From: Falsiroseomonas sp050563525
GTDB taxonomy: Bacteria > Pseudomonadota > Alphaproteobacteria > Acetobacterales > Acetobacteraceae
DNA length: 64,000 bases
Direction of reading: 5' to 3'
NCBI RefSeq assembly: GCF_050563525.1
Contig: NZ_JBNXUN010000008.1
Span: 124,001 to 188,000, forward strand
Part shown: in pieces, positions 57,894 to 64,000 of the stretch
Numbering within the stretch: position 1 is the first letter of the stretch
Layout of the letters: every line of letters begins with the position of its first letter
Notes under the pieces: model-generated
What the model was told of the DNA's origin: nothing
Databases searched by the model: none
The model's input: the letters and a program-made list of their open reading frames with translations, nothing else
Translations under genes and position numbers: made by a program

Positions 57894-59471
57894 ATGCGCG
57901 TCGATCGCCGTGCCGTGCTGACGCTCGCCGCCAGCCTGCCTCTGGCCGCCCCGGCCCTGGCGCAGCGGCGCGGTGATCCACGTGTTCTTCGGATCAAGCT
58001 GTTCGGCGACCTTCGCAGCATCGACCCCTTCATCAGCCCCGAATACATGGCGCGCAACCATGGCTACATGGTCTACGATACGCTGTTCGCGCTGGATTCG
58101 AAGCTGCGCCCGCAGCCGCAGATGGTGCAGGACCACTCCGTCAGCGCCGATGGCCTGACCTGGGATTTCAGCCTCCGCGACGGGTTGCGCTTCCATGACG
58201 GCGCGCCCGTCACCAGCGCCGACGTGGTGGCCAGCCTGCGCCGCTGGGCGATCCGCGATGGCCACGGCGCGCAGATGCTGGCCGAGGGCAACCGGCTGGA
58301 GGCGCTGGACGACCGCCGCTTCCGCCTGGTGCTGGCGAAGCCCTGGGGCCTGGTGCTGAACGCGCTGGCGAAACCCTCCGGCCTGCCGGCCTTCATCATG
58401 CCGGCCCGCATCGCCGCGGCCCCGATTGCCACGCCGATCACGGACCCGACCGGCAGCGGGCCCTACATGCTGCGGCGGGAGGATTGGCGGCTCGGCGACC
58501 GCACCACCTACAACCGTAACCCTGCCTACCGGCCGCGGCCGGAGCCGCCGGACGGCATGGCGGGCGGCAAGCACGCCCGCATCGAGCAGGTGGAGTGGCT
58601 GTTCCTGCCGGATGCCACCACGGCGCTGAACGCGTTGCAGACCGGCGAACTCGATATCTTCGAGGAGTTGCCGCCCGACCTGTTCGGCGTGGTGACGCGC
58701 AACGCAAACCTGCGGCTGGCGGCGCAGGACACTGCCGGCGTCCAGCCGATCTTCCGCATGAACCACGCGGTTCCGCCCTTCAACAACGCGGCGCTGCGAC
58801 GGGCCATGCTGCTGCTGGTGGATCCGGCGGAGATGATGCCGGCCTACATGACCGACCCCGAGCGCTGGCGCGACTGCCGCAGCTTCTTTCCCTGTGCCTC
58901 GCCCATGCATGGCAGCGAGGGCTGGCCAGCGCGTGACCTGGATCGGGCGAAGGCCGCGGTACAGGCCAGCGGCTACGACGGCACGCCGGTCGTGGTGCTG
59001 GATGCACAGGACAGCACCATCAGCAGCACCTTCGCCCGCGTCGCGGCGGACCGTCTGCGGCGCGCCGGCCTGAATGTGGACCTCCAGGCGATGGACTGGG
59101 CGACGCTGATCACGCGGCGCCTGTCGCGCAACACCGTGCAGCAGGGTGGCTGGAGCCTGTTCGTCTCGGCGCCGGCGGCGGTCGACCTGATGGACCCGGT
59201 CAGCCACATCGCGCTGCGCTCCGCCTGCGAGCGCACCGCCCTGCCCGGCTGGCCCTGCGATGCGGAGATGGAGCGGCTGCGCGACGAATTCGCGGTGGTG
59301 CTGACGGATGAGGAACGCCGGCGGATCGCCGCGGCGACCCAGGCGCGGGCGCTGGAGGTGGTGCCCTATGTGCCGATCGGCATGATGTCGCTGGTGCGCG
59401 GACACAGCGCGCGGCTCAACGGCATCCTGGATGCGGCGGTGCCGGTGTACTGGAACATCGCCAAGGCGTAG
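57894..59471 (+). CDS. ABC transporter substrate-binding protein, family 5
   Basis: A 525-residue periplasmic binding protein for an oligopeptide-type importer. The signal peptide MRVDRRAVLTLAASLPLAAPALAQ resembles a twin-arginine or Sec signal. Typical motifs are LRDGLRFHDGAPVTSADVV near residue 95 and FRMNHAVPPFNNAALRRAML near 285. It shares the order and many residues with the protein at the left end of the window, so they are paralogues. ATG 57894 was chosen over 57885 since GGAAGG lies nine bases before it. No permease or ATPase gene is adjacent; the following liv operon is on the other strand and of another type. Confidence 0.9.
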   Translation: MRVDRRAVLTLAASLPLAAPALAQRRGDPRVLRIKLFGDLRSIDPFISPEYMARNHGYMVYDTLFALDSKLRPQPQMVQDHSVSADGLTWDFSLRDGLRFHDGAPVTSADVVASLRRWAIRDGHGAQMLAEGNRLEALDDRRFRLVLAKPWGLVLNALAKPSGLPAFIMPARIAAAPIATPITDPTGSGPYMLRREDWRLGDRTTYNRNPAYRPRPEPPDGMAGGKHARIEQVEWLFLPDATTALNALQTGELDIFEELPPDLFGVVTRNANLRLAAQDTAGVQPIFRMNHAVPPFNNAALRRAMLLLVDPAEMMPAYMTDPERWRDCRSFFPCASPMHGSEGWPARDLDRAKAAVQASGYDGTPVVVLDAQDSTISSTFARVAADRLRRAGLNVDLQAMDWATLITRRLSRNTVQQGGWSLFVSAPAAVDLMDPVSHIALRSACERTALPGWPCDAEMERLRDEFAVVLTDEERRRIAAATQARALEVVPYVPIGMMSLVRGHSARLNGILDAAVPVYWNIAKA

Positions 59472-59515
59472 CGGCTGGTTCACCGCACCGGCGTTCCGCC
59501 TTCGCAGATCAGGCG

Positions 59516-60442
59516 CTACCCCTCTCGCCCCGCGTGGCGGGACACGCCCGCACGCTCCCCGAACAGCCCACGCGGGCGGGCGACCAGGATGGCTGCGATC
59601 AGCACGCCGATCAGCACCACCTGCAACGCCGCGCCGCGCGCCTGTTCCGCCTGCGGCAACAGGTCCCGCAGCAGGCCCCCGGACACCGTCCAGATGCCCC
59701 AGACCAGCACCGCGCCGGCCACCGCGCCGAGGTTGCGGCCGGACCCGCCGACGATCAGCATGGCCCAGACCTGGAAGGTCAGGACGGGCAGGAAATCCTC
59801 CGGCGCGATGTAGCCGACGAAGTGGGCATACAGCGCGCCGCCGAGACCCATCAGCATGCAGCCCAGCACGAAGCTCTGCAGCCGGAATGCCATGGCGCGC
59901 TTGCCGAGCGAGGCGGCGGCGACCTCATCCTCCCGGATCGCACGCAGCACGCGGCCCCAGGGGCTGGCGACCAGCCGTTCCAGCGCCCACCAGGACAGGC
60001 CCAGCACCGCCAGCACCAGGGCGAGGTAGACGAGGTTCCAGGCAAGGCCCGCCCCCAGCGCGGCGAAGAAGGGGCGCGGGATGGACTGGATGCCGAAGGG
60101 CCCGCCGGTCAGCCACTGCGCATTCAGCGCGACGAGTTGGATGACCACGGCGATGCCGAAGGTGGTGATGGCGAGGTAGTCCTCCCGCAGCCGCAGCGCC
60201 GCGAGGCCGACGATGAAGGCGGCGATGCCTGCCGCGGCCATGGCGCCGAGCCAACCCACCGCCACCGGCATCCCGCCCGCGGTGGTCAGCAGGGCGGAGG
60301 CATAGGCGCCGATGGCGACGAACCCCGCCACGCCGACGTTGAACAATCCGCAAAAACCCCATTGCAGGTTCAGCCCCAGCGCCATCACCGCGAAGATGCC
60401 GGCGAAGGCGAGGAAGAAGGTGCCGTAGGCCAGAAGGTCCAT
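59516..60442 (-). CDS. livM: Branched-chain amino acid ABC permease (LivM-like)
   Basis: A 308-residue inner-membrane permease of the HAAT family with about eight to ten helices. Motifs are GFCGLFNVGVAGFVAIGAYA near residue 30 (conserved LivM start) and DYLAITTFGIAVVIQL near 88, then LRAIREDEVAAASLGKRAMA near 165, the cytoplasmic loop that docks on the ATPase. It forms the transport channel with LivH. The start overlaps the last base of livH. It is the last gene of the operon. No binding protein is present next to it, so the substrate is uncertain. Confidence 0.93.
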   Translation of the reverse strand: MDLLAYGTFFLAFAGIFAVMALGLNLQWGFCGLFNVGVAGFVAIGAYASALLTTAGGMPVAVGWLGAMAAAGIAAFIVGLAALRLREDYLAITTFGIAVVIQLVALNAQWLTGGPFGIQSIPRPFFAALGAGLAWNLVYLALVLAVLGLSWWALERLVASPWGRVLRAIREDEVAAASLGKRAMAFRLQSFVLGCMLMGLGGALYAHFVGYIAPEDFLPVLTFQVWAMLIVGGSGRNLGAVAGAVLVWGIWTVSGGLLRDLLPQAEQARGAALQVVLIGVLIAAILVARPRGLFGERAGVSRHAGREG

Positions 60443-61365
60443 CAGGGCTTCTCCCCGAACAGCCCGTTCGGCCGCAGCAGCAGGATGGCGATCAGCACCA
60501 GGAAGGCGGTGGCCGCGCGATACTCCGCACCGAACAGCGGCACGGACAGGCTTTCGGCAAGTCCCACGATGAAGCCGCCGAGCACTGCGCCCCAGACGCT
60601 GCCGATGCCACCCAGGATCGCCGCGGCGAACAGTGGCAGCAGCAATTCGAAGCCGAGGCCCGGCCGGATCTGCCCGACCAGCCCGGCGAACACGCCCGCG
60701 ACGGCGGCCAACGCCGCGCCGATGATCCAGGTGGCCCGCACCACCGCGGCCACGTCGACGCCAGCGACGCGCGCCAGTGCCGGGTTCATCGCGGTGGCGC
60801 GCATGGCGCGGCCGAGCGTGGTGCGGGTCAGCAGGATGTGCAGGCCGAGCACGACAACGCCGGTCATGCCGATGACCAGCAACTGGTCCGGCGTGACGCG
60901 CAGCCCGCCCATCACGTCGCGCGGCACCAGCCGGATCGCGATCTGGATCTCACGCGTGTAGTATTCCGGCAGCGTGCCGTACAGGAACTGCAGCAGGTTG
61001 CGCAGCGCCAGCGCCGCGCCGAAGCTGGCGATGACCAGCGTGATGGCCGCACCCTTCTGCCGCAGCCGCTTGAACAGCAGCCAGTCCACCGCCAGCGCCA
61101 GCCCCGCCGTCAGCGCCGCCGCGATCGCCATCGCCACCAGCAATTCCCAACCGAAGGAGAACGGCCCGATCGGCTGCATCACGCCGCCGCCAGTCACCGC
61201 GACAATGAAGCCGAGCGCCGTCACGGCGAGGTAAGCGCCCCAGGTCAGGAACTCACCCTGGCCGAAATTGGCGAAGCGCAGGATGGAATAGGTCAGCGTC
61301 AGCCCGACCGCGCCGAGCGCGATGACGGAGCCCACCACCAGCCCATCCGCCAGCAGTTGCAGCAT
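60442..61365 (-). CDS. livH: Branched-chain amino acid ABC permease (LivH-like)
   Basis: A 307-residue inner-membrane permease, partner of LivM. The start LADGLVVGSVIALGAVGLTL and the conserved FANFGQGEFLTWGAYLAV near residue 32 define the family; ALARVAGVDVAAVVRATWI near 200 is the coupling loop. The gene overlaps livF and livM by one base each (sites 61365 and 60442). The usual LivK/LivJ binding protein gene is not in the window. Confidence 0.93.
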   Translation of the reverse strand: MLQLLADGLVVGSVIALGAVGLTLTYSILRFANFGQGEFLTWGAYLAVTALGFIVAVTGGGVMQPIGPFSFGWELLVAMAIAAALTAGLALAVDWLLFKRLRQKGAAITLVIASFGAALALRNLLQFLYGTLPEYYTREIQIAIRLVPRDVMGGLRVTPDQLLVIGMTGVVVLGLHILLTRTTLGRAMRATAMNPALARVAGVDVAAVVRATWIIGAALAAVAGVFAGLVGQIRPGLGFELLLPLFAAAILGGIGSVWGAVLGGFIVGLAESLSVPLFGAEYRAATAFLVLIAILLLRPNGLFGEKP

Positions 61366-62078
61366 CAGTGAATCCCCAGATACAGGCTGGCGAGACGCGG
61401 ATCGGTGGCGAGGTCGGCGGCACGTCCGACCAGCCTCTCCCGGCCCTCCACCAGCACCACGGCACGATCCGCGATGGCGAGTGCGGCCTTCACGTTCTGC
61501 TCGACCAGCAGGATGGTGACACCTGCATCGCGTACCACGCGCAGCCTTTCGAACACCGTGCCGACCAGCAGCGGCGACAGGCCGGCGGAAGGCTCGTCGA
61601 GCATCAGCACGCTCGGCGTCGCGACCAGCGCGCGCGCCACCGCCAGCATCTGCCGCTGACCACCCGACAGCCGCCCGGCAGCCAGCCTGCGTTGCCTGTG
61701 CAAATCCGGGAACAGCTCGAACAATTTCCCGATGTCGCCACGCCGCGCCTTCGGCACCAGCGCGGCGGCGAGTTGCAGATTCTCCAGCACGCTGAGATTG
61801 GCGAAGATGTTCTCGGTCTGCGGCACGAAGCCGAGACCCTCCTGCACCATGCGGTGCGCCGGCACGCGTGTGATGTCGCGGCCACCGAGCAGGACGCTGC
61901 CGGACCAGATCGGCACCAGCCCCGCCGCCGCCTTCACCAGCGTCGACTTGCCGGCGCCGTTCGGCCCGAGCAGCGCGACGATCTCACCAGGTGCCACGCT
62001 CAGTGAGGCGCCGCGCAGGATCGGCAGGCCCGGCTCGTAGCCGCCCTCGACGGCGTTGAATTCGAGAGCCGGAATCAT
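61365..62078 (-). CDS. livF: Branched-chain amino acid ABC ATP-binding protein (LivF-like)
   Basis: A 237-residue ATPase that powers import. Walker A is GPNGAGKST near residue 38, the signature LSGGQRQMLAVARAL near 140, Walker B LMLDEPSAGLSP near 160, and the switch His is replaced by Gln in VEQN, which is usual for LivF. ATG 62078 overlaps the stop of livG by 4 bp; the longer frame upstream is inside livG. It ends in one-base overlap with livH. Confidence 0.94.
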   Translation of the reverse strand: MIPALEFNAVEGGYEPGLPILRGASLSVAPGEIVALLGPNGAGKSTLVKAAAGLVPIWSGSVLLGGRDITRVPAHRMVQEGLGFVPQTENIFANLSVLENLQLAAALVPKARRGDIGKLFELFPDLHRQRRLAAGRLSGGQRQMLAVARALVATPSVLMLDEPSAGLSPLLVGTVFERLRVVRDAGVTILLVEQNVKAALAIADRAVVLVEGRERLVGRAADLATDPRLASLYLGIH

Positions 62079-62824
62079 GCGCCGAGATACGCCTCGATGA
62101 CGCGCGGGTCCCGCTGCACCTCCTCCGGCGCGCCCTGCATCAGCAGCCTGCCCTGCGCCAGCACCATCACCGGGCGGCACAGGCGGGAGACAAGGTCCAT
62201 GTTGTGCTCGATGATCAGGAAGCTGGTGCCGGCAGCGTTCAGCGCCGCGATCTTCTCCATGATGATGGCGAGCAGCGGCGGCGCGACGCCGGCGCCGGGT
62301 TCGTCCAGCAGGATCAGGCGCGGCTCCGCCACCAGCACGCGCGCCAGTTCCAGCAGCTTGCGCTGGCCGCCGGACAGCACCCGCGCCGGGTCCTGCGCCA
62401 GCCGCGTCAGGCCGACGAAATCCAGCCAGTGCAGGGCGCGGTCGCGCAGGCGGCGTTCCTCGGCCGCCACGGCGCCGGGGCGCAGCCAATTGGCCCAGAA
62501 GCGCTCACCCGCCTGCGCGGCCGGTGCCAGCATCACATTCTCCAGCACCGTCATGGCCGCGAAGGGGCGCGGAATCTGAAAGGTGCGGGCCAAACCGCGG
62601 CCAAAGATCTGGTCGGGGCGGAGGCCGTCGATGCGGCTGCCTTCCAGCGTGATGCTGCCGGCGCTCGGTCGCAGCGTGCCGGCCAGGCAGTTGAACAGCG
62701 TGGTCTTGCCGGCGCCGTTCGGCCCGATCAGGCCGGTGATGGCGCCGCGCGCCAGGGTGAAGGACACATCCTGCACCACCGGCGGCCCGCCGAACGCCTT
62801 TTCCACGCCCTGCGCCACCAACAT
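62075..62824 (-). CDS. livG: Branched-chain amino acid ABC ATP-binding protein (LivG-like)
   Basis: A 249-residue ATPase, first gene of the operon. Walker A is GPNGAGKTT near residue 36, the LivG-specific FQIPRPFAAMTVLENVMLA near 85, the signature VLSGGQRKLLELARVL near 150 and Walker B LILLDEPGAGVAPP near 170, followed by the switch IIEHNMD. It starts with MLVAQGVEKAFGG. With LivF it forms the ATPase pair of the HAAT importer. The promoter should lie in 62825-62957. Confidence 0.94.
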   Translation of the reverse strand: MLVAQGVEKAFGGPPVVQDVSFTLARGAITGLIGPNGAGKTTLFNCLAGTLRPSAGSITLEGSRIDGLRPDQIFGRGLARTFQIPRPFAAMTVLENVMLAPAAQAGERFWANWLRPGAVAAEERRLRDRALHWLDFVGLTRLAQDPARVLSGGQRKLLELARVLVAEPRLILLDEPGAGVAPPLLAIIMEKIAALNAAGTSFLIIEHNMDLVSRLCRPVMVLAQGRLLMQGAPEEVQRDPRVIEAYLGA

Positions 62825-62957
62825 CCAGCCGCCCTTCGCCCTGCGCCTCGCATCAACCTGCCGGCCGCCCGCCGGTCAAGGCCCATTCCCCTCGGGGCTT
62901 GACTTGCGGCAGGCCGCCCTTCCCCCTGATATGGCGCCAGGCACCAGGATGGGCGGG

Positions 62958-63290
62958 ATGGACGACAGCTTCGAGCTTTGGGACCTGCGGGTGGAGGTGG
63001 TGGCGCCGCGGGGCGCGAAGCTGTGGTGCGGCGCCGTGCCCGGCGATCATTTCGAGGTCCATGGCGAGATGCTGCATTTTCCGCCGAACCAGGGCTTCTC
63101 GATGTACTCCCTCGCGGCCCTGCTGCCGCTGCTGCCGGCGAAGCAGCGGCCGAGCCATCCGCAGGACTGGATGAGCACGGATGCGGAGGTCGCCTGCCCC
63201 GACCCCAACTGCCCGTCCCGCTTCCGCATCACCCGCACCGCGCTGCGCCGCTTCCGGCATGGCGAGACCACCGCGGTGCCGGCACCATGA
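62958..63290 (+). CDS. TIGR04076-type hypothetical protein
   Basis: A 110-residue soluble protein. The pattern (V)RVEVVAPRGAKLWCGAVPGDHFEVHG, then MYSLAALLPLLPAKQR and DAEVACPDPNCPSRFRITR, matches the TIGR04076 family (uncharacterised). The CPDPNC cysteines may bind a metal. ATGs at 62931, 62949 and 62958 are in frame; the last one, with GGGCGGG just before it, was chosen but is uncertain. Its stop overlaps the ATG of the aldo/keto reductase by 4 bp, which implies a shared role with that enzyme. Confidence 0.78.
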   Translation: MDDSFELWDLRVEVVAPRGAKLWCGAVPGDHFEVHGEMLHFPPNQGFSMYSLAALLPLLPAKQRPSHPQDWMSTDAEVACPDPNCPSRFRITRTALRRFRHGETTAVPAP

Positions 63291-64000
63291 GCGTTCCGCG
63301 GTTCGAACTCGCCCCGGGCTACACCATCTCCCGCCTGCTGCGCGGCGGCTGGCAGCTGGCCGGCGGGCACGGCGCGGTGGAGCGCGCGCGGGCCATCGCG
63401 GACATGCAGGAATTCGTCGTTGCCGGCGTCACCACCTTCGACTGCGCCGACATCTACACCGGCGTCGAGGACATGATCGGCGAGTTCCGCGCCTCCCCCA
63501 CCCGCCATGGCGAATTGCAGGTGCATACGAAGTTCGTGCCGGACTGGTCCGACCTGCCGCGCGTCGACCTGGGCTATGTCACCCGCATCATCGACCGATC
63601 GCTGGCGCGGCTGCGGGTGGAGGCGCTGGACCTCGTGCAGTTCCACTGGTGGAACTACGCGGTGCCCGGCTGCATCGAGGCGGCGCAGCATCTGCACCGG
63701 CTGCAAGTTGCCGGCAAAATCCGCCACATCGGCGGCACCAACTTCGACACGCCGACCACGGCGGCGATGCTGGATGCAGGCGTGCCGATGGTGTCCATGC
63801 AGACGCAGTACTCGCTGCTGGACCGCCGGCCGGCGGGCGCATTTTCCGGCCTGTGCGCGGATCGCGGCACAAAGCTGCTGTGCTACGGAACCGTCGCCGG
63901 CGGATTCCTGTCCTCGCGCTGGCTCGATCAGCCGGCACCCGCAGAGCCACTCGCCAACCGCAGTTTGACGAAGTACCGGCTGATCATCGAGGAATTCGGC
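63287..64000 (+). CDS. Aldo/keto reductase (partial)
   Basis: An NADPH-dependent oxidoreductase of the aldo/keto reductase superfamily, cut by the right edge of the window after 238 codons. The catalytic Asp and Tyr appear in TFDCADIYTGVEDMIGEF near residue 45, Lys in VHTKFVPDW near 77, and His in LVQFHWWNYAVPG near 113, giving the full tetrad. The substrate is unknown. It is translationally coupled to the TIGR04076-type gene. The C-terminal cofactor-binding part is not visible. Confidence 0.9.
   Translation, partial: MSVPRFELAPGYTISRLLRGGWQLAGGHGAVERARAIADMQEFVVAGVTTFDCADIYTGVEDMIGEFRASPTRHGELQVHTKFVPDWSDLPRVDLGYVTRIIDRSLARLRVEALDLVQFHWWNYAVPGCIEAAQHLHRLQVAGKIRHIGGTNFDTPTTAAMLDAGVPMVSMQTQYSLLDRRPAGAFSGLCADRGTKLLCYGTVAGGFLSSRWLDQPAPAEPLANRSLTKYRLIIEEFG

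Overview
The window looks like chromosomal DNA from a G+C-rich (roughly 70% by eye) alphaproteobacterium. The mix of genes suggests an Acetobacteraceae member such as a Roseomonas-like bacterium: the stress membrane operon, family-5 and NMT1-type solute-binding proteins, a glycine-cleavage operon behind a tandem glycine riboswitch, and CheB/CheR-PAS plus hybrid kinases. The taxonomic call is inference from gene content only. No rRNA, tRNA or CRISPR array was recognised. Gene positions and starts come from reading frames, ribosome-binding sites and overlaps.

Layout. 0-5.3 kb: the end of an oligopeptide-type binding protein, a divergent TetR regulator with a candidate operator, and a three-gene operon of stress membrane proteins (DUF3618, holin-like, apolipoprotein-like). 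5.3-10.8 kb: a chemosensory-like signalling block with a CheR-PAS fusion broken by one frameshift, a stand-alone CheB without a standard start codon, and a hybrid histidine kinase. 10.8-13.7 kb: an operon of hydrolase, zinc alcohol dehydrogenase and a small membrane protein. 13.7-19.0 kb: glycine riboswitch, gcvT-gcvH-gcvP and a coupled pncC. 19.0-24.2 kb: lipid A/LPS genes (lpxK, waaA, a DUF374 acyltransferase, a glycosyltransferase and an LpxH-like phosphatase). 24.4-27.9 kb: a GAF protein, small unknowns, an NMT1-type binding protein and a Rieske oxygenase gene that is frameshifted and cut short.

27.9-43.7 kb is a surface-glycan island. It holds seven glycosyltransferase, methyltransferase or epimerase genes, including a 1474-residue polypeptide that joins a methyltransferase, a coiled coil, two glycosyltransferases and an RgpF-like domain. 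An eighth gene, for a methyltransferase, lies at its right edge. Both edges carry decayed tyrosine recombinases and pieces of IS630-family transposases. Right of it lies a ruined manganese catalase gene.

44.6-50.4 kb holds small stress-type genes (DUF3775, thioredoxin-reductase-like, DUF2934, cupin, SLC13 permease, TerB-like). Two of these genes have promoters resembling the EcfG general-stress consensus. 50.0-54.6 kb is a signalling operon (94-residue unknown, 1203-residue hybrid kinase, single-domain response regulator, CBS protein). 54.7-59.5 kb has an MFS exporter, a 54-residue CxxC protein, an HExxH protein coupled to a DUF2786 protein, and a second family-5 binding protein related to the one at the left end. 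59.5-62.8 kb is a livM-livH-livF-livG ABC transporter operon, and the window ends with a TIGR04076-type protein coupled to a partial aldo/keto reductase.
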